Origin: Paenibacillus sp. J23TS9
GTDB taxonomy: Bacteria > Bacillota > Bacilli > Paenibacillales > Paenibacillaceae
Length of the DNA stretch: 64,000 nucleotides
NCBI RefSeq assembly: GCF_018403225.1
Contig: NZ_BOSG01000001.1
Location: forward strand, 124,001-188,000
Direction of reading: 5' to 3'
Made by a program: the position numbers and the translations under genes. The notes under the pieces were generated by a model. That model ran no database searches, was not told the origin of the DNA, and worked only from the letters and a program-made list of their open reading frames with translations. How positions within the stretch are numbered: the stretch's first letter is position 1; each line of letters begins with the position of its first letter. Positions 1 through 7,855 of the stretch are shown here, piece by piece.

Positions 1-435
1 AGCAGACTTCTTCCGCTAGCACTGATCGTCACACCCAATATACCGGAGGCGGAAGCACTCGCGGGCATGCCGATTACGACCATGGAAGACCGCCGTGAAG
101 CGGCCATAAAGATATCCGAATATGGTACGCGTATGGTCGTGATTAAGGGGGGGCATGATCCAGTGACGGAGAAAGTCGTGGATCTGCTGTATGACGGATA
201 CTCATTCACGCTGCTTGAAGGCCGGAGAATTGCAACAAGGCATACTCACGGGACAGGCTGCACTTTCTCAGCAGCCATTACGGCAGAACTCGCAAAAGGG
301 ATGAACGTGATGCAAGCCGTCCTTACGGCCCGCAGTTTTATCCAGGCTGCGATTGAGGATACGCTTGGAATTGGAAAAGGCAATGGGCCAACGAATCATT
401 GGGCGTACAGCCGCAGAAAGGACTCTGTCCGATGA
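1..435 (+). CDS. thiD: ThiD, hydroxymethylpyrimidine/phosphomethylpyrimidine kinase (5' truncated by window)
   Basis: This is the C-terminal part of the ribokinase-fold kinase that phosphorylates HMP and HMP-phosphate to HMP-pyrophosphate in cytoplasmic thiamine synthesis. The frame is open from base 1, so the start lies outside the window. Visible family motifs are VTPNIPEAEAL near the window edge, VIKGGHD, and the anion-hole/catalytic stretch THGTGCTFSAAI with the conserved GTGC. The C-terminal helix ends at a TGA at 433-435. The stop overlaps the start of thiE (ATGA), as expected for translational coupling in a thi operon. The assignment is firm from motifs and context; whether upstream thi genes exist cannot be seen. 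Confidence 0.93.
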   Translation, partial: SRLLPLALIVTPNIPEAEALAGMPITTMEDRREAAIKISEYGTRMVVIKGGHDPVTEKVVDLLYDGYSFTLLEGRRIATRHTHGTGCTFSAAITAELAKGMNVMQAVLTARSFIQAAIEDTLGIGKGNGPTNHWAYSRRKDSVR

Positions 436-1118
436 GCCGTCTTGAAGTATCACAGTTAAGGGAATCTCTGAGGCTTTATCTTGTGCTCGGCAGTACAAAT
501 TGCAAAATTGATCCCGCTATCGTGGTGGAGGAAGCGATCCGCGGCGGAGTTACACTGGTACAATTCCGGGAAAAGGGCGGGAATGCACTAAAGGGAACCA
601 AGAAGGAGGAGCTTGCGAGGCGCATTCAAGCAGTATGCCGCAGATTCGGCATCCCGCTCATCATCAATGATGACGTTGACCTCGCCATTGCAATCGATGC
701 CGAAGGAGTTCATATCGGACAGGAGGATGAGCCGGCGGGTCAAGTGAGGAAACGAATCGGAGATAAAATATTGGGATTATCGGTTCATTCCATAGAGGAA
801 GCAGAGCTAGCAGATCATCAGATCGTGGATTACATGGGCGTTGGGCCGATCTTTCCGACCTTGTCCAAAGACGATGCCCGGCAGGCCCAGGGACCTGGCG
901 TGATCCGGGAAATGAAGCTGAAGAATGTGACGCTGCCTATCGTAGGTATTGGTGGAATTTCAATGGAGCGTGCCTCGGAAGTGATCCATGCTGGAGCTGA
1001 TGGAATTGCCGTGATTTCCGCGATTACAGGGGCGGTCGATCATGGTGCCGCAGCGCAGAAGCTTGTCTGCGAGGTTACCGCTTCGATAGAACGGCGGGGC
1101 AGTTCCTTTTCACATTAA
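432..1118 (+). CDS. thiE: ThiE, thiamine-phosphate synthase
   Basis: ThiE joins HMP-PP and the thiazole phosphate to give thiamine phosphate. The protein of 228 aa is slightly above the usual 210-220. It shows the TIM-barrel motifs RLYLVLGS, VQFREKGG, a DDVDLAIAIDAEGVHIGQED-like stretch, GVGPIFPT and VGIGGIS. I place the start at ATG 432, overlapping the thiD stop, because an AGAAAGGA ribosome site lies about ten bases upstream. A longer reading from 399 would bury this site and add residues unlike the family. With thiD it forms the 3' end of a thiamine operon closed by the terminator at 1151. Confidence 0.95.
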   Translation: MSRLEVSQLRESLRLYLVLGSTNCKIDPAIVVEEAIRGGVTLVQFREKGGNALKGTKKEELARRIQAVCRRFGIPLIINDDVDLAIAIDAEGVHIGQEDEPAGQVRKRIGDKILGLSVHSIEEAELADHQIVDYMGVGPIFPTLSKDDARQAQGPGVIREMKLKNVTLPIVGIGGISMERASEVIHAGADGIAVISAITGAVDHGAAAQKLVCEVTASIERRGSSFSH

Positions 1119-1150
1119 TAGGAGGATGATTTGACAAAAATAAGATGAAG

Positions 1151-1178
1151 GATCTGCCATGAGGCAGGTTCTTTTTTT
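1151..1178 (+). terminator. Intrinsic terminator after thiE
   Basis: An eight-pair stem (GATCTGCC with GGCAGGTT, including G-T pairs) around an ATGA loop is followed by CTTTTTTT, 32 bases after the thiE stop. Confidence 0.8.
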
Positions 1179-1295
1179 ATATAGGGTAATCTAGATGTAC
1201 CCTGATAGAAATCGACCATCGGATGGACATTGGGTAAGCATTAAAATTGGTGGTAATATGAAAGTATCGTATTTCATTCAGAAAGGATGTCAGAT

Positions 1296-2783
1296 TTGGA
1301 CGATCTCATCATTCGCATACATAGCGGTGTAATACAAGGAATTAGACAGCACGGAGTAAAAGCATGGAAGGGAATCCCGTACGCTGAACCACCTGTCGGT
1401 GAACGGAGATTTCGGAGACCTGCTCCCGTCCAGTCATGGCAGGGAATAAGAAATGCGGATACCCCGGGTCCTCTTGCACCTCAGCCGGTGGACCCGGCTG
1501 GAGGAGTTTTCGGTCTGAAGCGCGGTGGAATTCCCCAGTCGGAAGACTGCCTGTATGTCAATGTCTGGGCGCCGGATCATCCGTCGAAGGAGCCACTACC
1601 CGTCATGGTATGGATACATGGTGGAGCTTTCGTAACGGGTGGCGGCGGTCTGCCGATCTATGATGGTTCTGTACTCGCACGGCGGGGCGGATTGATTGTT
1701 GTCACCTTGAGCTACCGGCTTGGTCCGCTTGGATTTGCGCATTGGGCGCCTTATTCCAATGGAGAAGAAGACGGGTATGTCAGCAATGCCGGACTGCTGG
1801 ATCAGATCGCGGCGCTGCAGTGGGTTCAGTGCAATATAGCCGCTTTCGGCGGGGACCCGCAGCAGGTGACGGTATTCGGCGAATCGGCAGGCAGCATGAG
1901 TATTGCGGCACTATTGGCGATGCCCGCGGCAAAGGGGCTGTTCAGCCGGGCGATTATGCAGAGCGGTGCTTCACAAGCTATCCCGGATCAGCAGGGACGG
2001 CTTCTGGCGAAGGCATTGCTTGACATGCTCGACGTTTCGGAAGATGGACTGGAAAAGCTCACAAATGTGCCTGCAGAAGAAATTTTGCATGCAGGGGACA
2101 GGCTGAAACAAGCTGCAGGCGCCAGCGCTGTCATGCTGTTCCAACTTGTCATTGACGGTAAGGAATTACCCCTTTCTCCTCTGCAGGCAATCTCTCAAGG
2201 TTCAGCGGCAGGAGTAGAGATCATCATCGGAATTAATAAGGATGAAGGTGCTCTGTTTATCAAAGAGGGCGCACCGCTCTTGTCTAAGGAGGAAAATGCC
2301 AAAGCATATACCTCAATGACGGGAACGCCAGAAGCAGCTTCTTGGGTTGAAGATTATACGGTTACGGTTGAAGGCCAGCGCCAGGCGATGACGGATCTGT
2401 ACTTCTTTAGATCGGCGCTGTTATTTGCCGATGCCCAGCGCAGCCATGCATCCGTGTGGATGTACCGCTACGATTTCGCGATGATTCCGGGACATCCTTT
2501 GCTGGGCAAGGCATTCCATTCAGCAGAAATTCCATTTGTGCTTAACAACTTGGAGCTTCTTCAAGGAGCGGGGCTTCCTGTCGATGAGAGAATGAGGGCT
2601 ATGGCTGAGCAGATGCAGGATGCATGGACGGCTTTTGCAAAGAGAGGTAATCCGTCAACGGAAACATTGGAATGGCCAGCTTATGACAGCGACAAGCGTT
2701 GGACCATGCTGTTTGCTGAAGAAAGCCGGGTTGATGCGGATCCGGAAGCCGAAAAACGGCGTAAGCTGACAGCAGGGAACTAA
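1296..2783 (+). CDS. Type B carboxylesterase (para-nitrobenzyl esterase family)
   Basis: This is an alpha/beta-hydrolase that cleaves carboxylic esters, probably in the cytoplasm because no signal peptide is visible. Family marks are GIPYAEPPVGERRF, SEDCLYVNVWAP, the oxyanion stretch WIHGGAF, the nucleophile elbow GESAGS (Ser about residue 195), a Glu in NKDEGALF and the His region KAFHSAEIPFV. Its length of about 495 aa is typical. The TTG at 1296 is the better start: AGAAAGGA at 1280-1287 sits eight bases before it, whereas the ATG at 1287 directly abuts that site. It is a single gene between two terminated units; the natural substrate cannot be told from sequence. Confidence 0.9.
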   Translation: MDDLIIRIHSGVIQGIRQHGVKAWKGIPYAEPPVGERRFRRPAPVQSWQGIRNADTPGPLAPQPVDPAGGVFGLKRGGIPQSEDCLYVNVWAPDHPSKEPLPVMVWIHGGAFVTGGGGLPIYDGSVLARRGGLIVVTLSYRLGPLGFAHWAPYSNGEEDGYVSNAGLLDQIAALQWVQCNIAAFGGDPQQVTVFGESAGSMSIAALLAMPAAKGLFSRAIMQSGASQAIPDQQGRLLAKALLDMLDVSEDGLEKLTNVPAEEILHAGDRLKQAAGASAVMLFQLVIDGKELPLSPLQAISQGSAAGVEIIIGINKDEGALFIKEGAPLLSKEENAKAYTSMTGTPEAASWVEDYTVTVEGQRQAMTDLYFFRSALLFADAQRSHASVWMYRYDFAMIPGHPLLGKAFHSAEIPFVLNNLELLQGAGLPVDERMRAMAEQMQDAWTAFAKRGNPSTETLEWPAYDSDKRWTMLFAEESRVDADPEAEKRRKLTAGN

Positions 2784-3006
2784 ACCATATGAACAGGGCG
2801 GACAAGCGCGCACAGCATCTAATTTTTGAAAATAGGAGGAAAAACGGGGAATCATAAATGAAGGGGCTAAGCACCTTCATCATAATTGGAATCTGACGAT
2901 TTACACCTTGTACCACATTTGATAAAGTAAATGGCAGATTCCCTGTTGGTACAGGGTTACTTACATGAGGATTTTGCAAAATCCTGACACAGAAAGAAGG
3001 CAGAAC
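2784..3006. other. Intergenic spacer with a weak hairpin
   Basis: A perfect seven-base inverted repeat (ATGAAGG at 2858-2864, CCTTCAT at 2874-2880) is present but no T-tract follows, so a terminator is doubtful. No convincing promoter for the downstream cupin gene was recognised. Confidence 0.3.
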
Positions 3007-3459
3007 ATGACTGAAACATTATTGTCCCCCTTGATAAAGACATTGGATCTTCAGCCCCATCCTGAAGGCGGCTGGTACAAGAGGCTTTGGGAGGCGTCCT
3101 TTGAAATACCCAAGGAAGTACTGGATCCCAAATATTCCGGCCCCCGTCCGGCAGCGACATCCATTTATTTCTTGCTGCATCCGCAGGAATTTTCCAAATG
3201 GCATCGGGTTTACTCCGATGAATTATGGATGTGGCATGCTGGAAGTCCGCTGATGCTTGCGCTTGGCGGTGACGGAGAGGACCCGGCTGAGCGGCAGGAA
3301 ATCATTCTCGGCATGGATTTGGAAAACGGCCAGGTTCCTCAGGCCTTGGTTCCGGCCAATGTGTGGCAGGAAGCCCGTCCGCTTGGAGATGAACCGGTTC
3401 TCGTGTCCTGCGTTGTATCTCCGGGGTTTCATTTTGATGACTTTACCATGATTGATTAA
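3007..3459 (+). CDS. Cupin superfamily protein (DUF985/Cupin_5)
   Basis: This small cytoplasmic protein of 150 aa has the Cupin_5 layout: an N-terminal LQPHPEGGWYKR signature, an ATSIYFLL strand, the WHRVYSDELWMWHAG metal-site region and a C-terminal VSCVVSPGFHFDDF. The family folds as a single cupin barrel and its biochemical role is not established. ATG 3007 is chosen because AAGAAGG lies six bases upstream; an earlier in-frame ATG at 2965 has no ribosome site. It stands alone before a strong terminator. Confidence 0.85.
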   Translation: MTETLLSPLIKTLDLQPHPEGGWYKRLWEASFEIPKEVLDPKYSGPRPAATSIYFLLHPQEFSKWHRVYSDELWMWHAGSPLMLALGGDGEDPAERQEIILGMDLENGQVPQALVPANVWQEARPLGDEPVLVSCVVSPGFHFDDFTMID

Positions 3460-3482
3460 ACTGGCCATTCTATTGTTTAGTG

Positions 3483-3523
3483 GCAAAAACCCTGCTGTGG
3501 GCATTTCGCAGCAGGGTTTTTGC
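3483..3523. terminator. Strong, apparently bidirectional terminator
   Basis: A 15-pair perfect stem (GCAAAAACCCTGCTG with its complement at 3509-3523) has A- and T-rich outer ends on both sides. It separates the cupin gene from the ctc promoter. Confidence 0.88.
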
Positions 3524-3563
3524 GTAAAGATAAGCCTTATGGGGAATCCTTTCTGGCAGAAAC

Positions 3564-3589
3564 GTTTGTATTGTCTCTGGAATGGGTAA
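3564..3589 (+). promoter_or_regulatory. Sigma-B-like promoter of the L25/ctc gene
   Basis: GTTTGT at 3564-3569, a spacer of exactly 14 and GGGTAA at 3584-3589 match the sigma-B consensus (GTTTaa, 12-15, GGGTAT). In Bacillus subtilis ctc is a classical sigma-B gene. A weaker sigma-A option, TTGTCT (3571-3576) with a 17-base spacer and TAGATA (3594-3599), overlaps it, so dual control is possible. Confidence 0.5.
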
Positions 3590-3652
3590 TACATAGATAT
3601 GCCGTCTAGCTTGCGGTAACAGATATGCAACTATCAAAGGAGGTTATTCAAG

Positions 3653-4273
3653 ATGTCATCTCATTCACTTACAGCAGAACGAAGAAACGACAACAAACAT
3701 TCGAGCTTGCGCAGCCTCAGAGAAAGCGGTCGTATTCCCGCCGTTGTATACGGATCACAAACCGAGAACATTCCGCTTAGCGTAGACGCTAAGGAACTCG
3801 TGAAGATTGCCAGAACGGGCCGTACGGAAATGTTCAAGCTTAAAGTAGAGGGCTCCTCTGATCTGAATGTCATTATCAAGGATTTCCAGAAAAAAGGCGG
3901 GGTATGGAGCCACGTTGACTTTTTGCAAATTTCCGCTAATAAGCCGCTTAAAGTTCGTGTTCCGATTGAATTCCACGGAACTGCGGAAGGAACCAAGTCG
4001 GGCGGCGTGATTCAGCATCTGGAAACAGAGCTTGAGGTTGAAGCACTACCAGCGAATCTACCAGCTTCCATCGAAGTGGACGTTAGCCATCTGAACATGG
4101 GCGACAAGCTTGTGGCCTCAGAAATCAAGCTGCCTGAAGGCGTAACGTTGACCGCTTCTCCTGAAGAGCTGATTGCACATGTAACCGCTCCTCGTGCGGT
4201 TCTGGAAGCGCAAGGCGATGAAGGAACCGAAGAAGCAGCTCCGGAAGCTTCTGCAGAAGAATCGAAGGAATAA
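3653..4273 (+). CDS. rplY: 50S ribosomal protein L25 / general stress protein Ctc
   Basis: This 5S rRNA-binding protein of the CTC (long L25) type has 206 aa. The N-terminal L25 domain (residues 1-95) contains RESGRIPAVVYG, and the C-terminal TL5-like beta domain (about 100-190) contains VRVPIEFHGTAEG and ALPANLPASIEVDVS. The tail is acidic and rich in Glu and Ala, as is common in Bacillales. A strong AAAGGAGG ribosome site precedes the ATG. It is a single gene with its own promoter and terminator. The name ctc applies as well; rplY is used for the ribosomal function. Confidence 0.95.
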   Translation: MSSHSLTAERRNDNKHSSLRSLRESGRIPAVVYGSQTENIPLSVDAKELVKIARTGRTEMFKLKVEGSSDLNVIIKDFQKKGGVWSHVDFLQISANKPLKVRVPIEFHGTAEGTKSGGVIQHLETELEVEALPANLPASIEVDVSHLNMGDKLVASEIKLPEGVTLTASPEELIAHVTAPRAVLEAQGDEGTEEAAPEASAEESKE

Positions 4274-4299
4274 CGTATAACGTTTAATATACATGTCTA

Positions 4300-4329
4300 A
4301 AAGCCCGGCCATTTGGCCGGGCTTTTTAT
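4300..4329. terminator. Terminator between convergent rplY and ABC-F gene
   Basis: An eleven-pair stem AAAGCCCGGCC/GGCCGGGCTTT around ATTT is followed by further T on the plus strand. Flanking A/T tracts allow it to serve both convergent genes. Confidence 0.9.
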
Positions 4330-4338
4330 TACATGCAT

Positions 4339-6240
4339 TCATTCCGCGGAACTCATCCAGGCTTCGTACAGTTTCTGAATCCGTTCTTTTTGCCGTTCGC
4401 TTTCTTCATGTAGCTCCGCAAGTTGTTTTGCATCGCAGGCGATGGTCTCATCCATCATCTGCGTTTCCAGCTCCTGCAGCCTTTGCTCTGCTGCCAGGAT
4501 ATCCTTTTCCGAGTATGCCGGTGCGGATTTTGGCGAGGACATGCGTTGCTTCCCAGAAACGGGGGCGGAAGGAACAATCTTCACTTCTGGAATCACTTGT
4601 GCTTTTTCATGGCGTGAACGTGTTTGGTATTCATCAAATCCACCCGCAATCATCCGTAGCTTCCCCTGCTCCAGATTCCATATCGTATCGGCAAGCCGGT
4701 TTATGAAATAGCGGTCATGAGATACCGAAAGGATGGTCCCAGGAAACTCCTCCAGTGCTTCCTCGAGCACTTCCCTGGAGTCAATATCCAGGTGATTGGT
4801 CGGTTCATCGAGGATCAGCAAATTTGGTTTCAGCTCCATCAATATGGCAAATCGCAGACGCGTCCATTCGCCTCCGGAGAGACTGGAGACACCTTTGAAT
4901 ACATCGGCTCCATAGAACAGAAAACGTGCAAGCTTGCCACGGGCTTCTCCTTCTTCGATCCCTGCATGCTCACGATAAAATTGAAGCACGGATTGCCGGG
5001 TGTTTTCCGGTTGCTCCTGCTGAGCAAGATAGCCTATAAGGACGCGGGAGCCCACGGTAATGGCTCCTTCTGAAACTTCTTCTTCCCCAAGAACCATCTG
5101 AAGCAGGGTGCTTTTGCCGCAGCCGTTTGGCCCCAGGAGCATGACGGTTTCCCCGTAACGGAGCAGTCCGTTGACATCGCGGAACAGGAAACGGTCCCCG
5201 AAGGCTTTGCCCACTTGATCGATGAGAAGCACCTGCTTGCCGGATCGGTCATCCTGATGAAGTTGAAGATCCATTTTCTTGCGTTCGAGCAGAGGCCGTT
5301 TTAGCTTGACCATGCGGTCCAGTGCTTTCTGCATGGATGCTGCCCGGCGGTGGAAGCCCGCATTCGGCGGATTGGCCTCGTTGCCCCATTGAATCAGCTG
5401 CTTGATGCTCTCCTGCATTTGCTTAATCTTTTTCTGCTGTTCCTGATAATGTGCAAACTGCAGCAGGAGACGTTCTTCCTTTTCCTTTTGATAACCGCTG
5501 TAGTTGGTGTGATAGATGTGGGCTTCTCCATCCTCGATTTCAATTACTTTGGAGACAAGCCTGTCGAGAAAGAAGCGGTCATGAGAGATAGCCAGTACGG
5601 TACCGCTATATTCAGCGAGAAACTGCTCCAGCCATTCAATGGCGGCCATGTCCAAGTGATTGGTCGGTTCATCCAGCAATAGGACATCAGGCTTTTCAAG
5701 CAGTAGTGCCGCCAGTCCGATTTTCGTTTTTTCCCCGCCGGACAGGGAGGGGAAAGGCTGCGAAAATTGCTGGAAGGGAATGCCCAGTCCGCCTGCCACA
5801 CGGGTGACGGCAGACTCGATCTCATATCCGTCTGCTCTTTCGAACTGTTCCTGCAGCCTGCCGTATTCCTCCAGCCAGCTTGTGAGGATTGCGGGCTCAC
5901 TGGCCTCGGCAGGATTTGACATGAGCATTTCCAGCGTCCGCATCCGGCTCTGCCATTCGAGTACGGCTGCAAAAGGCTTAAGAAGCACTTCATACACCGT
6001 TTCTTGAGCGGATGCTTCCGGGATCTGCGCGAGGAGACCGATCTGAGCTCCTTTTTGGATAGCGATGCTCCCCTGATCGGGGGCATCTTCTCCCTTTAAT
6101 AGATGAAATAAGGTCGTCTTGCCGCAGCCGTTGCGGCCAATCAGAGCTGCTTTTTCCCCATTTGCGATTTCGAAGCTGATATCTGACAGCACCAACTGGG
6201 CGCCGTGGTATTTTTGCACATTTTTACATTGAATCATCAT
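4339..6240 (-). CDS. ABC-F family ATPase (possible ribosome-protection protein)
   Basis: This soluble tandem-ABC ATPase acts on ribosomes rather than in membranes. It has Walker A at about residues 35-42 (GRNGCGKT), signature LSGGE at 166 and DEPTNHLD at 190; the second cassette has GPNGCGKS at about 370, LSGGE at 454 and DEPTNHLD at 478. Both cassettes look catalytically intact. The inter-domain arm (about 250-320) is short and highly charged, and residues 575-630 form a Uup-like C-terminal coiled coil. GGAGG precedes the first of two ATG codons. No membrane segments or permease are nearby. Its leader (6272-6546) resembles antibiotic-inducible attenuators, which favours a resistance role; a housekeeping EttA/Uup-like role cannot be excluded. 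Confidence 0.9.
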   Translation of the reverse strand: MMIQCKNVQKYHGAQLVLSDISFEIANGEKAALIGRNGCGKTTLFHLLKGEDAPDQGSIAIQKGAQIGLLAQIPEASAQETVYEVLLKPFAAVLEWQSRMRTLEMLMSNPAEASEPAILTSWLEEYGRLQEQFERADGYEIESAVTRVAGGLGIPFQQFSQPFPSLSGGEKTKIGLAALLLEKPDVLLLDEPTNHLDMAAIEWLEQFLAEYSGTVLAISHDRFFLDRLVSKVIEIEDGEAHIYHTNYSGYQKEKEERLLLQFAHYQEQQKKIKQMQESIKQLIQWGNEANPPNAGFHRRAASMQKALDRMVKLKRPLLERKKMDLQLHQDDRSGKQVLLIDQVGKAFGDRFLFRDVNGLLRYGETVMLLGPNGCGKSTLLQMVLGEEEVSEGAITVGSRVLIGYLAQQEQPENTRQSVLQFYREHAGIEEGEARGKLARFLFYGADVFKGVSSLSGGEWTRLRFAILMELKPNLLILDEPTNHLDIDSREVLEEALEEFPGTILSVSHDRYFINRLADTIWNLEQGKLRMIAGGFDEYQTRSRHEKAQVIPEVKIVPSAPVSGKQRMSSPKSAPAYSEKDILAAEQRLQELETQMMDETIACDAKQLAELHEESERQKERIQKLYEAWMSSAE

Positions 6241-6271
6241 TGTTTTTCCTCCATAGATGCCGGAACTACAG

Positions 6272-6303
6272 AAAAAAAGCCGCAGGGAAATGTCCCTGCG
6301 GCT
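6272..6303 (-). terminator. Leader attenuator terminator of the ABC-F gene
   Basis: On the minus strand a ten-pair perfect stem (arms 6294-6303 and 6278-6287, AGCCGCAGGG type) with a six-base loop is followed by seven T residues. It lies only about 30 bases upstream of the ABC-F start codon and downstream of the promoter and upstream ORF, so it must act as a conditional attenuator rather than an end-of-gene terminator. Confidence 0.85.
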
Positions 6304-6332
6304 GAACGTTCAACGCTTATTTTCCGTTGAAG

Positions 6333-6482
6333 TTAAGGTAGGAGCGGCATTTCACATTTTTTTAGAACAACCGGATATTTAAAATTGGACAGACGGATCC
6401 CGTTGAGTGCTGCTCTGTAAAAAATGCCGGATAACGTCATCGGAAGCTGATCAATCCGGTTGTTCGAAAAATGTTGTGCCAC
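6333..6482 (-). CDS. 49-codon upstream ORF (putative leader peptide) of the ABC-F gene
   Basis: A GTG start at 6482 follows a full AGGAGGTGA ribosome site at a spacing of seven. The frame stays open for 49 codons, beginning MAQHFSNNR and ending EMPLLP, and stops with TAA at 6335-6333, 30 bases before the attenuator stem. I recognise no protein family. Leader ORFs of attenuated ABC-F and erm-type genes are translated so that drug-stalled ribosomes refold the leader; those are usually shorter, so the length here is unusual. It could instead be a small functional protein. The excellent ribosome site and position are what is seen; the regulatory role is inferred. Confidence 0.6.
   Translation of the reverse strand: MAQHFSNNRIDQLPMTLSGIFYRAALNGIRLSNFKYPVVLKKCEMPLLP
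6365..6465 (-). promoter_or_regulatory. Long-range stem within the ABC-F leader
   Basis: GAACAACCGGAT (6465-6454) and its exact complement (6376-6365) can pair over about 77 bases inside the upstream ORF. A further seven-pair hairpin TTCAACG/CGTTGAA lies just before the attenuator. AGGTAG beside the ribosome site is complementary to CTACCT at the end of the ORF. Translation of the ORF would break these structures. Confidence 0.55.
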
Positions 6483-6517
6483 TGCTACCTCACCTCCTGT
6501 TTAAAAAAGTTATGTTT

Positions 6518-6546
6518 ATTCTATATGTTTTGCCCTCAGATAGCAA
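6518..6546 (-). promoter_or_regulatory. Sigma-A promoter of the ABC-F leader
   Basis: TTGCTA (6546-6541), a 17-base spacer and TAGAAT (6523-6518) on the minus strand point to a start near 6511, giving a leader of roughly 270 bases before the ABC-F gene. Confidence 0.65.
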
Positions 6547-6648
6547 GGGGCAGTCATAAGGCATGGGAGAAGGAGGCACCGGTACTTATATAAATATCGG
6601 CTGTATAATACAATAAAACAACAAGAAGTCAACGAGCAGGAGGTATTT

Positions 6649-7713
6649 ATGAAGAAGATTATGTTTACCGGCGGCGGCTCCGCAGGCCATGTGACCGTTA
6701 ATATGGCGTTAATGCCGCTTTTTCTGAATGAGGGCTGGTCTGTGGAATATATAGGTTCTGCTCAGGGCATTGAGAGACAGCTTGTCAGCTCCCTTCCCGA
6801 GGTGGATTATTTTCCAATATCAACAGGTAAATTGCGAAGGTATTTGGACTTTCAAAACATGAAGGACCCGTTCAAGATTGCCAAGGGAGTATATCAAGCC
6901 TATCGATTGATTCACAAACGGAAGCCGCAGGTGTTATTTTCAAAAGGGGGATTCGTATCTGTACCGGTCGTCATAGGGGCATGGTTGAACAAAGTGCCTG
7001 TTATCATTCATGAATCAGATATTACGCCCGGCCTCGCAAACCGTATTTCCATTCCGCTTGCGGCTGCCGTATGCACGACTTTTCCAGAAACAGCCGGCCA
7101 AATCAGCAAAGCAAAAACCCGCTATGTTGGAGCCGTCATTCGAAAGGAACTTCATCAGGGTCATGCGGATAAAGGAAGAAGGTTTTGCGGATTTCATGCG
7201 AATAAACCTGTTCTTCTGATTATGGGCGGGAGCCTCGGAGCCCGTAAAATCAATGAAACCGTCAGAGCTGCGCTCTCTGATCTCTCGGAGCGATTCCAGA
7301 TTGTCCATCTATGCGGAAAAGGTCAGTTGGACACGAGTATAAGACTCAGTGGATACCAGCAGTATGAATACATAAACGAAGAGCTGCCGGATGTATTAGC
7401 CATGTGTGATATGGTGATTTCCCGGGCCGGTTCCAATTCCATATTTGAGTTTTTGTCGCTTCAAAAGCCGATGCTCCTCATTCCGCTGACCAAGCAGCAG
7501 AGCAGGGGCGATCAAATTCTGAATGCCCGTTCTTTCGAAAAATCCGGATATTGCAAGGTTTTGGAAGAGGAAGAGATGACCGCAGCCTCTCTTGTTGCAG
7601 GCGTGATGGAAGTATATAACAAACGTGAAGGTTTCATCGGCAATATGAGAAAAAACAAACAATCTGAAGCCCTTTCCTCTGTATTCCAATTAATTAAGGA
7701 GACGGCAAGATAG
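6649..7713 (+). CDS. murG: MurG-type UDP-GlcNAc transferase (solo copy)
   Basis: This GT28 glycosyltransferase of 354 aa would convert lipid I to lipid II at the inner membrane face. Visible motifs are the N-terminal GGGSAGHV loop, FSKGGFVSVP, HESDITPGLANR, the second-domain loop MGGSLGARKIN, and SRAGSNSIFEF with LLIPL, which bind the UDP-sugar. AGGAGG is seven bases before the ATG, and a TATAAT at 6604-6609 may serve as the -10 element. It stands alone, outside any division/cell-wall cluster, so it is likely an extra paralogue; some Bacillales carry such second copies. It could be specialised for sporulation or stress, but nothing here shows this. Confidence 0.85.
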   Translation: MKKIMFTGGGSAGHVTVNMALMPLFLNEGWSVEYIGSAQGIERQLVSSLPEVDYFPISTGKLRRYLDFQNMKDPFKIAKGVYQAYRLIHKRKPQVLFSKGGFVSVPVVIGAWLNKVPVIIHESDITPGLANRISIPLAAAVCTTFPETAGQISKAKTRYVGAVIRKELHQGHADKGRRFCGFHANKPVLLIMGGSLGARKINETVRAALSDLSERFQIVHLCGKGQLDTSIRLSGYQQYEYINEELPDVLAMCDMVISRAGSNSIFEFLSLQKPMLLIPLTKQQSRGDQILNARSFEKSGYCKVLEEEEMTAASLVAGVMEVYNKREGFIGNMRKNKQSEALSSVFQLIKETAR

Positions 7714-7855
7714 ATAAATGAGGGAACGGGAGTTCTCAATTTTTCGCTTCCTTTCCTCTGTTTATGGTATATTGAAAAGACAATCACAATATTGAACAAG
7801 GCTTTCTTTCGTTCAATTTATATAGGAATATGGATATTTCGGAAAGGACAGATAC

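Noticed and set aside
2831..2893. 12-codon ORF behind AGGAGG upstream of the cupin gene
   Set aside because: Spacing of about 18 bases and no terminator or switch structure, so a leader peptide is not supported.
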